From a virus, in the IMG/VR virus record IMGVR_UViG_3300020377_000013, positions 1 through 41,349 of that record: DNA of 41,349 nt, one strand, 5' to 3'. Numbering within the stretch: position 1 is the stretch's first letter; the number at the start of each line of letters is the position of its first letter. Under the pieces are notes generated by a model that was not told the DNA's origin, did not search any database, and saw only the letters and a list, made by a program, of their open reading frames with translations. Below, piece after piece: positions 1-7,709 of the stretch. The position numbers and the translations under genes were made by a program.

Positions 1-45
1 AGTTACCGAATACTTCGGCATATCATTCAGTTTTGGCAATGCCAT
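1..45 (-). CDS. Partial gp26/gp51-type baseplate hub protein (N-terminus only)
   Basis: Only the first 15 codons are present, reading MALPKLNDMPKYSVT; the gene runs off the left edge of the window. The start is supported by a strong AGGAG about six bases upstream that overlaps the stop codon of the preceding gene. An opening of the MALPxLNxPxY kind is what I recall for the T4 base-plate family (gp26/gp51 type) in marine T4-like phages, where the protein takes part in hub assembly. It is the fourth gene of a minus-strand late operon (gp4, 196-residue protein, tail-tube-like protein, this gene). With 15 residues the family call is a recognition, not a proof. Confidence 0.5.
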   Translation of the reverse strand, partial: MALPKLNDMPKYSVT

Positions 46-54
46 AATTTACTC

Positions 55-684
55 CTAACCTATGGATCCAAACAATTTGAAGAGTCCTTGATTATCGTCA
101 ATCGCTTTCCATCTTGTATAAGAGAACTGTGCAGTTACTTGCACTAGTCCATCTAATTCATTATTTAAATCAATAGAAGTTACTGTCGTAGGAAATGCAT
201 CGATCAGTTGCACTGAATATACAGAGCCTCCGCCAAATGCTAAATTAAGGTTCAGTAAACCTCCACCAATTTCTTTACTAATAATTGGTTTCCTTAATTG
301 ATGAATACGAATGTCACGCTGATACTCATTCTTATAAGCTACAGTTTGATTCTCTTCATCTAATATAGTACCTGTCCAATTATCTAAGTATTTCTTAATT
401 CCGTAATCGTTTAATGCATAGAACGTCATGGTTACATCGTCAACAGCATAACCATAAGCAATCTTTTGAAACTCCATACCAATCCTACGATCATTAGTTA
501 GTATTTGTTTTCCTGGTAGAGTTACGTTTGAACATAATAAATTTAATTCATTAGCACCAAGTGTTGCTATTCTACTTAAAAGACTTCTTCCACCAAAACC
601 ACTAGGCATTTCTACAAGGAACGCGTTTTGCCTAGCGAATCCTAATTTAGCAGAGGCTAAACTTTTTAGTTGATCTACGCTCAT
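55..684 (-). CDS. Tail-tube-fold protein, probable baseplate tail tube initiator (gp54-like)
   Basis: This is a 209-residue protein with the pattern of T4-type tail tube proteins: an N-terminal helix, the stretch SNVTLPGKQI near residues 52-61, then IAYGYAVDDVTMTFYALND near residues 75-93, and a long beta-rich C-terminal half ending in a strand such as TAQFSYTRWKAI. Tube proteins stack as hexamers. T4 uses gp19 for the tube body and gp54 for its first ring on the baseplate. Because the gene lies beside gp48 (the tube cap) and in a hub operon, gp54 is more likely than gp19, although T4 gp54 is longer (about 320 residues). Its ATG overlaps the upstream stop codon as TAATG. A second copy of the gp19 tube protein is the alternative. 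Confidence 0.65.
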   Translation of the reverse strand: MSVDQLKSLASAKLGFARQNAFLVEMPSGFGGRSLLSRIATLGANELNLLCSNVTLPGKQILTNDRRIGMEFQKIAYGYAVDDVTMTFYALNDYGIKKYLDNWTGTILDEENQTVAYKNEYQRDIRIHQLRKPIISKEIGGGLLNLNLAFGGGSVYSVQLIDAFPTTVTSIDLNNELDGLVQVTAQFSYTRWKAIDDNQGLFKLFGSIG

Positions 685-1274
685 TACATCATCCTTCTAG
701 AATCTTTGTATACAGTACTAGACGCACCGTTCTGCCAGTCGGCAGTTGGAAGAAATGTAGCTATCTCCCATTCAGGCGCAGGTACTCTAGCTAACCTACT
801 TTTAACTTGTGAAAACAAATAATGTTTTAAACATGGTTTATAGAATTTAATTTTAGATGTTGCTGTAAGTAACTTATAAGATATTTCAAATCGAGTAGTT
901 TCATCGTACTTAGTGTTATTAGTAACATCCATAAGATTATCTAGCATTTTTGCTCGTAAAACTGGAGGAAGATAATGTAGGTTTAACCCCATGAACCCGC
1001 CTTTAGCTGGTCCTATTATAACTGATAACGGAAACTTATCATAGTAAGGCAATGTTTCTTTATGCTTAGCATCATAAAAAAACATATTCATAGATCCAAT
1101 AAGTGGATTCTGTTTATTGACAAGTGTTAACTCTTCTGACTTCATTAAGTCATTGCGATTAACTCTTCTCATCTGCGATAGTTTTCTACGGAACCAGTCA
1201 CGCGATTGTGCCGTACGCGGATTAATACCAGCGCGGAACGCGTCTCTCTCTACTTTTGCAAACAAGTTACTCAT
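684..1274 (-). CDS. Conserved T4-like late protein, possibly DNA end protector gp2
   Basis: This 196-residue protein belongs to a family I recognise from T4-like phages by the central block FYDAKHKETLPYYDKFPL (about residues 66-83), then GLNLHYLPP, and by the ending VYKDSRR. The N-terminus is basic and helical (residues 10-40). In marine T4-like genomes such proteins are often labelled DNA end protector (gp2), a protein that guards packaged DNA ends and helps join head to tail. The gene follows gp4 closely, and T4 genes 2 and 4 are also neighbours, which supports the label without proving it. T4 gp2 is longer (about 274 residues), and a tail-completion role (gp3) cannot be excluded. Fourteen bases separate it from gp4, and a late-promoter-like TATAAATA sits just before its ATG. 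Confidence 0.55.
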   Translation of the reverse strand: MSNLFAKVERDAFRAGINPRTAQSRDWFRRKLSQMRRVNRNDLMKSEELTLVNKQNPLIGSMNMFFYDAKHKETLPYYDKFPLSVIIGPAKGGFMGLNLHYLPPVLRAKMLDNLMDVTNNTKYDETTRFEISYKLLTATSKIKFYKPCLKHYLFSQVKSRLARVPAPEWEIATFLPTADWQNGASSTVYKDSRRMM

Positions 1275-1279
1275 GCTTC

Positions 1280-1287
1280 TATTTATA
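1280..1287 (-). promoter_or_regulatory. Late-promoter-like TATAAATA box
   Basis: The minus strand reads TATAAATA here, an exact match to the T4-type late promoter, in the 14-base gap between gp4 and the 196-residue gene. If it is used with T4-like spacing, transcription would begin at or beside the ATG at 1274, giving a leaderless message. The AT-rich context makes a chance match possible. Confidence 0.35.
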
Positions 1288-1288
1288 A

Positions 1289-1783
1289 CTATTTTTTACG
1301 CTTTTTGCGATATGGCTTTAAAGGTTTTAGTGGTTTTATTTTTTTAAAGTCTTTCATTATACCCATAGATTTTAAGGTGTTCTCCGTCCATATCTGGAAC
1401 TCCCAACCCCTGTCCTTCGCATATTCATTGGCTGCTTCCCATTTATTCATATTCTTTACATAGGTCATAGCCTCGCCTATATATCGTTTAGACTTATTTG
1501 GATTTTTAGGAAGTTCTGTTTCTTTTTCTGGTTTTATTTCTACCAGAATTGTGTTACCATTCTCAAAGGTAATCTTTAGATCCACAAAATATCTGTGCAT
1601 CTTTTTATCAATATCCCAACGATATGGCACAACGGTTTCTTCGGAAGACCATTGCTTAACCTTCGAATTGTTTTCGCACCACATAAAGCATAGCTTCTCC
1701 CAATGAGATCTATAAGTTACTTTATCTGGATCACCTTTATATTTCTTAAGATTCTTTACTTTGTATCTACCGGAGTATGCCAT
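1289..1783 (-). CDS. gp4: Head completion nuclease-like protein (gp4)
   Basis: This 164-residue protein opens with MAYSGRYKVKNLKKYKGD, as T4-type gp4 (gp50) head completion proteins do, and T4 gp4 is close in size (about 150 residues). The centre has a TnsA/restriction-endonuclease-like arrangement: WEKLCFMWCENN near residues 28-39, a strand with FVDLKI and then ILVEIKP. The D...ExK pattern (D of FVDLK and EIK, roughly residues 67 and 81) would be the metal-binding active site. The tail is very basic (KPLKPYRKKRKK). In T4 the protein acts on filled heads before tails attach. It is the first gene of the minus-strand operon, divergent from gp48. No clear ribosome binding site precedes its ATG. 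Confidence 0.85.
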   Translation of the reverse strand: MAYSGRYKVKNLKKYKGDPDKVTYRSHWEKLCFMWCENNSKVKQWSSEETVVPYRWDIDKKMHRYFVDLKITFENGNTILVEIKPEKETELPKNPNKSKRYIGEAMTYVKNMNKWEAANEYAKDRGWEFQIWTENTLKSMGIMKDFKKIKPLKPLKPYRKKRKK

Positions 1784-1791
1784 GATTACGT

Positions 1792-1799
1792 TATAAATA
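1792..1799 (+). promoter_or_regulatory. T4-type late promoter for gp48 operon
   Basis: This is an exact TATAAATA in the 49-base divergent gap. It lies 34 bases before the gp48 ATG, followed by a good ribosome binding site (AAGGAAAGA, about 1822-1830). A near-copy, TATAAATT, follows at 1804-1811. Confidence 0.75.
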
Positions 1800-1807
1800 G
1801 GATTATA

Positions 1808-1821
1808 AATTTATATTTATT
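1808..1821 (-). promoter_or_regulatory. Candidate late promoter for the minus-strand gp4 operon
   Basis: On the minus strand this AT-rich stretch holds AATAAATA (1821-1814) and TATAAATT (1815-1808). Each matches the TATAAATA late box at seven of eight positions, 25 to 38 bases before the gp4 ATG. With the plus-strand box at 1792-1799 this makes a compact divergent late promoter. Confidence 0.45.
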
Positions 1822-1832
1822 AAGGAAAGAGC

Positions 1833-2969
1833 ATGGTAGATATATTAAGTATTTTTAGTTCAGTATTTGGTACACCGGATTTACCATACAGTGTAGGGAG
1901 AACAACGGTTGATCCTTCAGACTATCGTTATCCAATAGATCAAAATTATCCAGCCTACATACAGTATAGAGCCAAGAAAGTTTTACCAGCTTCAATCAGA
2001 GCTTCTAATACTCTTATTAATGAATATAAAGCAACAGTACCCGAAAGACTAAATGGCGCCAGCTCAATCACCGGTGATCAAGGAGGTGCTAATATTGGAC
2101 TTGGTGAAGTTTTAGCTTCTGAAAAAGATTTAAGTCAATACGAACAGCAATTATTAAACGCTGCCTATGATGCTGACAAAGCTGCGCAAGATGCTAGAAA
2201 TGCAGGAACATCGCAACAAGGATTATTAGGATTTACTACAACTTATAGACCAGGCAAACCTATTAGATTATATTTCCCTCAATCAGTTCAGATACATGAC
2301 AATATACAATACGATCAAGTTGGATTAGGTTTAGCAGGTGCAGCTGGACTAACTGCACTAAATAAAGGACAAGATATTTTAGAAGCAGTAAAAGCTGGTG
2401 CTGCAGAAACTGGTAAATCTCTTTATTCTCTTTTTGGATTAGGACAGCTTGATGATCAAGCAGCAAGATTGGCTGCAGCACGAGCTGCTAGCATGGTATC
2501 TGCACTAACGCCGGCTGGAGCTCAAGGCGCTTTGGCTATAGGCTTACAGGTAAAAGTAAATCCAAACACTAGGTCTATATTTACTGGAGTTACGGTAAGG
2601 AACTTTCAATTTACTTATGATTTTTATGCTAGTTCTAAAGAAGAAGCTAGGATGGTACAAAGGATAGTTAAAAAGTTTAGAACGACTATGTATCCTAGAG
2701 CTATTCCTGATGAAGCACTTAATGCTGGTTTACCATTAGGTTATGAATTTCCAGACTTGTTTGAAATACGTTTTAAGTTTGGTAACGGCGGTGACATTGA
2801 TATGCCTCAGCCTTTATTATCTTATTTAAGAGATGTTAATACTACTTACAATCCTGGAAGTATGTCATTCCATGCCGATGGCAAACCTACGCATGTTCAA
2901 CTATCTCTAACATTTCAAGAATTTCGTGCTCTTAATAGGCAAGATATTGAGAAAGAAGGAGGCCACTAA
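1833..2969 (+). CDS. gp48: Baseplate tail tube cap (gp48)
   Basis: This 378-residue protein is close to T4 gp48 in length (about 364). The C-terminal third carries the tail-cap signature: a tube-like strand FTYDFYASSKEEARMV (near 259-274), then YEFPDLFEIRFKF, and YNPGSMSFHADGKPTHV (about 341-357) followed by LSLTFQEFRALN, as in other T4 tail-cap proteins. The middle (about 165-235) is rich in Ala and Gly and predicted helical. The protein forms a ring on the hub from which the tube polymerises, working with gp54. It opens the plus-strand late operon behind an exact late promoter and a good ribosome binding site, and its stop overlaps the gp53 start as TAATG. Confidence 0.88.
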   Translation: MVDILSIFSSVFGTPDLPYSVGRTTVDPSDYRYPIDQNYPAYIQYRAKKVLPASIRASNTLINEYKATVPERLNGASSITGDQGGANIGLGEVLASEKDLSQYEQQLLNAAYDADKAAQDARNAGTSQQGLLGFTTTYRPGKPIRLYFPQSVQIHDNIQYDQVGLGLAGAAGLTALNKGQDILEAVKAGAAETGKSLYSLFGLGQLDDQAARLAAARAASMVSALTPAGAQGALAIGLQVKVNPNTRSIFTGVTVRNFQFTYDFYASSKEEARMVQRIVKKFRTTMYPRAIPDEALNAGLPLGYEFPDLFEIRFKFGNGGDIDMPQPLLSYLRDVNTTYNPGSMSFHADGKPTHVQLSLTFQEFRALNRQDIEKEGGH

Positions 2970-3724
2970 TGTCAGATTTTTTTAATAATTTTTCAAAGGT
3001 AGCCTATGCGTTTGGAGATGAGTTTAATAAAAAAGGTGGTGCCGAACTTACACTTGAATTATTTCAAGATATAACATCTTATGTTGACTTAATAGATGAT
3101 ATTAAAAACGTTGCACCATATTATAGTCTATACAATATATTAGAAAACGATAGGCCTGATCAAGTATCACAGAAAATATATGGTACACCTAACTATCACT
3201 GGACATTTTATATTATGAATGATCATCTTCGTAAACAAGGCTGGCCATTGTCTATGCTAGAACTTGATAAGAAAGTAAAACGTGATTTTCCTCATAAGTT
3301 TATAAGAACAGTTGATGTGTTAACAGGCATTATGCTACCAGGACAAAGGGCCTTTGGTTCTATTTCATCTGGTGGTGGATTTATATTAAGGCGGCATTTA
3401 GATCTAGGTTTGATTATAATAGATTCTAAAGATCATTTTCAGAAAGATGAAAAAGTATCACACACTGCATACGAAGGACCTACTAGTTCTATCACTGTTA
3501 AATCTACTGGGTTTGAATATTTATCACCACGATACTATGAAGACGGTAACGGCGACCAAGTAGATATCGATCCTCACAGTGGTACCGGAGGTGCATTACT
3601 GACTGAGGTAACTCAATATGATCATTACGTTAGAGAGAATGATAAATTAAAACAGATCAGAGTCATTAGGCCTGATGCAATTCAAAGTATTGTTGGAAAC
3701 TACATAGAAGCATTGAAATCATGA
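2969..3724 (+). CDS. gp53: Baseplate wedge protein gp53
   Basis: This 251-residue protein carries the gp53 motif set: YSLYNILENDRPDQVSQKIY (about 51-70), followed by YGTPNYHWTFYIMNDHL and a KVKRDFPHKF segment. In T4, gp53 joins neighbouring wedges around the hub as the last wedge component. T4 gp53 is about 196 residues; the extra length here is a C-terminal part (about 165-251) that looks like a compact beta domain. The start is fixed by an AGGAGG ribosome binding site seven bases upstream and a TAATG junction with gp48. The downstream gene starts inside its stop (ATGA). The product is cytoplasmic until assembled. Confidence 0.88.
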   Translation: MSDFFNNFSKVAYAFGDEFNKKGGAELTLELFQDITSYVDLIDDIKNVAPYYSLYNILENDRPDQVSQKIYGTPNYHWTFYIMNDHLRKQGWPLSMLELDKKVKRDFPHKFIRTVDVLTGIMLPGQRAFGSISSGGGFILRRHLDLGLIIIDSKDHFQKDEKVSHTAYEGPTSSITVKSTGFEYLSPRYYEDGNGDQVDIDPHSGTGGALLTEVTQYDHYVRENDKLKQIRVIRPDAIQSIVGNYIEALKS

Positions 3725-5082
3725 GCAATGAACAACCTTCAGGCAGTGAACAGTCTTCTGCCTTTTCTGTTATATCAGCGACTATAAAAAGTTCTAGGAA
3801 CGTTACGATTAACGTTGATTCAGTATTGTCTGAACTTATATTCTATGAAAACATAGGTAAACCTTTTGTGACTGGATATGTGGCATTAGTTGATAATGAA
3901 AGAGTAGTTGAAGGCTTACTAGATGTTCAAGGCGCTGAAATATTTGAAATCAAATATAAAAGAAATACAGGTAAAATAGGAGTTAAACCTATTGTACAAC
4001 GATTTGTTATACAAAGAATTGAAAAGCTAGCTCGAGCAAATGAGTTTACACAGGTAGTCATATTTAGATTAATTGATGAAGGTGTTTATAAATCAGGCTT
4101 AATAAATGTTAATAAACTTATGGAAGGCCAACCTTATCAAATTATTAATACGTTACTAACAGAACATTTAAATAGAAATGATTTACAAACGTCTGCAAAA
4201 TTTAATTCTTCAAATAAGATGAGAGTTATAGTACCAAACATGACTCCTTTAGAAGCAGCAGAGTGGATTAGAAATAGAGCTACTAATCCAAATGGATACC
4301 CATATTACTTATATAAAACTGCAATAGATGATAAGTATATCTTTGCAGACTTAGAAACATTGTTATCTTCTCCTGTTATAAATGTTAATAATCCTTTTAC
4401 AAATAACCAAGCTTCTAGTTCAACTTTAAGTCTGCAAAGAGAAATGGTTATTGAAGATATGGATCAGGCTGAGGTTGATGATTTGTATTCTATGGTAAGA
4501 GCAGGCGTAGTTGGATCTAAACAACAATATTATGATGTCACTACTGGAGATTACGAAGAAATAGATTTTAACATTAACAACGATGTTATAGCTGACATAC
4601 ATTTATTAAATGAAAAGCAAAAGCGACCTACTATTGATGGTAAATTAACATTCGAAGATATAGAAATATCAAACTATCAAGCGCGCAAGCATTCACATAT
4701 TAGTATATCCAAACCATACAAAGAAGTAAGAGCATATGATGAAGAATATGTTGAAGGTGGTAATAAAAATAAAATTAAATCTAGAGCTTTACAACATTTA
4801 TTAGATAAGACTCCTATAAAATTAGTAGTAAAAGGTGATGCTTTTATTCATGGATTAGAAGATTATGGTGTAGGTAATAGCGTAAGAGTTATTGTAAGAG
4901 CTAAAGAAGAATCACAGACTAAAATGAAAATTGATAGAAAACAATCAGGCGATTATTTAATTTGTGCTACTAATTACATTTTAAAATTTGATAAAGCAAA
5001 TGCTTCTGAAATGATTTTACTTTGTGCTAAAATAGCAAATTATCAGAATGATACGTATAGTCCTAGTGGAGGTGTCGTATGA
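3721..5082 (+). CDS. Baseplate central hub protein (gp27-like)
   Basis: This 453-residue protein is a likely hub protein of the gp27/gpD/VgrG-base type. It lies directly between gp53 and the OB-fold spike protein. Its N-terminal half has the hub-domain pattern of strands such as ELIFYENIGKPFVTGYVAL (about 39-57). The second barrel region includes QIINTLLTEHL and PNMTPLEAAEWIRNRA (about 174-189), a helical element typical of hub proteins that act as an adaptor between the six-fold tail and three-fold spike. T4 gp27 is shorter (391). No enzymatic motif is visible. ATGA overlaps on both sides suggest coupled translation with gp53 and gp5, which fits equal dosing of hub and spike. Confidence 0.75.
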   Translation: MSNEQPSGSEQSSAFSVISATIKSSRNVTINVDSVLSELIFYENIGKPFVTGYVALVDNERVVEGLLDVQGAEIFEIKYKRNTGKIGVKPIVQRFVIQRIEKLARANEFTQVVIFRLIDEGVYKSGLINVNKLMEGQPYQIINTLLTEHLNRNDLQTSAKFNSSNKMRVIVPNMTPLEAAEWIRNRATNPNGYPYYLYKTAIDDKYIFADLETLLSSPVINVNNPFTNNQASSSTLSLQREMVIEDMDQAEVDDLYSMVRAGVVGSKQQYYDVTTGDYEEIDFNINNDVIADIHLLNEKQKRPTIDGKLTFEDIEISNYQARKHSHISISKPYKEVRAYDEEYVEGGNKNKIKSRALQHLLDKTPIKLVVKGDAFIHGLEDYGVGNSVRVIVRAKEESQTKMKIDRKQSGDYLICATNYILKFDKANASEMILLCAKIANYQNDTYSPSGGVV

Positions 5083-7709
5083 GTGTACCTACAACATATA
5101 ACGATTATTATGGCGATGAAACTAGGTGGTTCATAGGTACTGTTATAAGAGTAGATGATGATCCGGAAAGATTAGGTAGAGTCAAAGTTAGAATCTATGG
5201 AGTACATCCTGAAGATCCTGAAGATTGTGCACCAGATGAATTACCATATGCGTCTGTTATTTTGCCAAGTACAGAAGCCGGCGCTTCTGGTTATGGTGGC
5301 ACTGTAGGATTAAAGCCTTCAGCACAAGTCTTTGGTATTTTTCTTGATGGTAAAAATTCTCAAATGCCTTTGATCTTAGGTTCAATACCTAAGAGAGAAT
5401 CTACTACTAAAAAGCAAGGTAGAGAACTCGTAGATCCTAATGGTTACTATGTACAAGATCAAAATCAAGTAGAATATGCAAATGGCGGCGGTGATGGAGA
5501 CGTATACTATGCTAGCTTTATTTCAGGTCAAACGCGTAATAGACAAATACAAAGAGAACTATTTGTAATATTACAAACTGCAGCAAAAGCAGCAGGTGTT
5601 GAAGTAGAAATATTTAGTGGTGGACAGGACATTGAAGGTCATGGTACACGAAGAACTGGTAGTACGCGACATGATGCTGGTTACGCAGCTGACGTATATG
5701 TATATGATAAACAAGGTAAACAATTAAGAACAAATGGTAGAGATCCTGTGATGAATAAGTTCATTACAGAATTAGCTGCAGCTGGCGCAAAAGGTATTGG
5801 TGCTCATCCACGCTACATGGGTGGAACAGGCGTGCATGTAGATTTATGGGGTGAAGCAAAAGGTGGTGAACTTTGGGGAGAAGGCGGAACTGGCGATCCA
5901 CCCCAATCTATTATAACTGCATTTAGAGAAGGACAGCGTAGATTTTATCAGGCTGGTGTTGTTGATAGTACCGCAATTAAAAATAAAAATAAAGAACGTT
6001 CACTTGCATCTGAAGAATATGCAAATGCTGCGGGCGAAGCAGTGCTAAGAAGAATTACTGCTGAAGGTTCTACTGCAAACGATGTTGGCACAAAAGCAAA
6101 CGAATCATTTAAAACGATATCAACTACTACTGGAGATAAACCTGTAAAAGATGAACCGGTCGCAGTCGAAGTAACCGAAACAATTCCTGGTCAAACAGTA
6201 AAGAAAAATAACACAGCCTCATCTGACATTGGCAACTTAACAGGAAGTACTAGTATTTCTGCACCAAAACTAGATGAGATTATTGCACAAGGTAATGTAG
6301 CAGGTATGAATGCTGCATTAGTACAAGGATTAGATGTACAGGAAAATAAAGTTGCAGCCATTGTAACACCTGGTGCACCTATTGAAAGTGAAGTAAAGAA
6401 AGCTGTAGAAGAAACACAGGCTGGTGGAGTAGAAAAAGTATTAGGTGAGGAAACAGTTACAGCGTCTAGAAAAGTATCTGATGAACTAGGCAATCCATTT
6501 GGTAGTTCTAATCTATTTGGATCTATTGGTTCTGGTATAAGTAACATACTATCACAACTCGTTTCTCTTAGTTTTAATCAGCCAGGATTTAAATCGCTTG
6601 ACGGCACTACAGCATTTTTGCCAGAAGGTGTACAGCTAATAAATGCTTCAGGAGAAAAGGTTACACCACCTCCAGTTGTAAATAATAATGGGCATACAAA
6701 TGTTGCAGACTTAGTTTCTACTAAACAAAGTAAAAAGAATCTATACACTGCTGGTTTAGAAGATTCTAAATGGGCAGGTGTAAATAGTAGAGGTACACAA
6801 ATCGGAGGTAGTTATGAGTTTAAAACATTAAGCTCAACTGATCACATTGAAGCTGAAATGAGATTTGCTTCTAACCAAAGAGAAATTACAAGTTTAATTA
6901 TTGATTGGACTAATCTGCCATTTGGTTATGATAACTATACAATTGATGAGATACATCAATCAATAGGTGAATTACATACAAAGGAATACGGCATAAACGT
7001 TGTTAATGCAAAGCCAAATGATTATGGTATACAAACTCATATGTACGTTCACCAAAGTGGTAAGATAAAAAGAGCTGTACCACCTAAGAATCCAATTAAA
7101 GCACTTAAGTATCCTGTAAGGCAAGACATATACGATCATTGTATACACATTACATTAAATGCAAGTTCAACTACTGGCCGGCCACATAGGCAATTAGAAT
7201 CTTTAGATGAAATAATAAAAACTTTTATAAAGGTATTTCCTGGTGCTGAAATTTTAGGTGCAAATGATTTACTACCTGAACTATCAACCACAGCACCTGG
7301 CTTTAGTGTTCGACCATATGTGTTACGTAAGTTTGGTAAAGAATCTGTTAATAAAGAAATACCTGTTACTATTATTCCATCAGCAAAACAATTAGCAGAC
7401 TTACAGCCTGATAATGTAGTAACACCACAATCAGAACACAATAAAAGACCCGATCCTAATAAACTTATAACTCAGTTAGGAATGGATGTAGATTATAAAT
7501 CAACTTCAGAAACTTGGTTTAATGATAACCAAGACACTATTGATTTGCTTAGACAGAAAGCAGAAAAATCTTATGAGTCTGTAAAAGAAGACGGGTCTGG
7601 AATATCAAACAAACAGGTTACAACATTAGATGAACAACATAACACTAAACTAATGGCTAACCTAAGAAATAAATTAGCTGCAGCTAATAAAGGATTACGT
7701 TATGTCTGA
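5079..7709 (+). CDS. gp5: Spike-base protein gp5 with M15 peptidase and degenerate amidase-like domains
   Basis: This 876-residue protein starts with a gp5/VgrG-type OB-fold (about residues 15-108; TVIRVDDDPERLGRVKVRI, then GYGGTVGLKP and PLILGSIP). Instead of T4's lysozyme it has a peptidase M15-type fold (about 145-275) with zinc-binding pattern H198, D205 (HDAGYAAD) and H253xD255 (HVDLWG), so it probably cuts peptide cross-links of the cell wall during injection. A linker follows (about 290-560). A second fold (about 590-755) resembles amidase_2/PGRP but reads IIDWTN, ILGANDLLP and TTAPGF, where active members have a His, GHxD and CPG, so zinc ligands appear lost. The beta-helical needle that ends T4 gp5 is absent here and is encoded by the next gene (8-base overlap). 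A GGAGG ribosome binding site supports the start. Confidence 0.85.
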   Translation: MSVPTTYNDYYGDETRWFIGTVIRVDDDPERLGRVKVRIYGVHPEDPEDCAPDELPYASVILPSTEAGASGYGGTVGLKPSAQVFGIFLDGKNSQMPLILGSIPKRESTTKKQGRELVDPNGYYVQDQNQVEYANGGGDGDVYYASFISGQTRNRQIQRELFVILQTAAKAAGVEVEIFSGGQDIEGHGTRRTGSTRHDAGYAADVYVYDKQGKQLRTNGRDPVMNKFITELAAAGAKGIGAHPRYMGGTGVHVDLWGEAKGGELWGEGGTGDPPQSIITAFREGQRRFYQAGVVDSTAIKNKNKERSLASEEYANAAGEAVLRRITAEGSTANDVGTKANESFKTISTTTGDKPVKDEPVAVEVTETIPGQTVKKNNTASSDIGNLTGSTSISAPKLDEIIAQGNVAGMNAALVQGLDVQENKVAAIVTPGAPIESEVKKAVEETQAGGVEKVLGEETVTASRKVSDELGNPFGSSNLFGSIGSGISNILSQLVSLSFNQPGFKSLDGTTAFLPEGVQLINASGEKVTPPPVVNNNGHTNVADLVSTKQSKKNLYTAGLEDSKWAGVNSRGTQIGGSYEFKTLSSTDHIEAEMRFASNQREITSLIIDWTNLPFGYDNYTIDEIHQSIGELHTKEYGINVVNAKPNDYGIQTHMYVHQSGKIKRAVPPKNPIKALKYPVRQDIYDHCIHITLNASSTTGRPHRQLESLDEIIKTFIKVFPGAEILGANDLLPELSTTAPGFSVRPYVLRKFGKESVNKEIPVTIIPSAKQLADLQPDNVVTPQSEHNKRPDPNKLITQLGMDVDYKSTSETWFNDNQDTIDLLRQKAEKSYESVKEDGSGISNKQVTTLDEQHNTKLMANLRNKLAAANKGLRYV

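Noticed and set aside
1117-1463. Two plus-strand open frames opposite gp4 and the 196-residue gene
   Set aside because: They lie antisense to two well-supported genes, have no ribosome binding site that I can see, and their translations show no recognisable pattern.
6191-6547. 118-residue minus-strand frame inside gp5
   Set aside because: It lies opposite the low-complexity linker of gp5 and has no start signal; best explained by biased codon use of the sense strand.
5079-7709. T4-type lysozyme domain expected in gp5
   Set aside because: I looked for the glycoside hydrolase domain that T4 gp5 carries and saw none; the enzyme part shows an M15 peptidase pattern instead.
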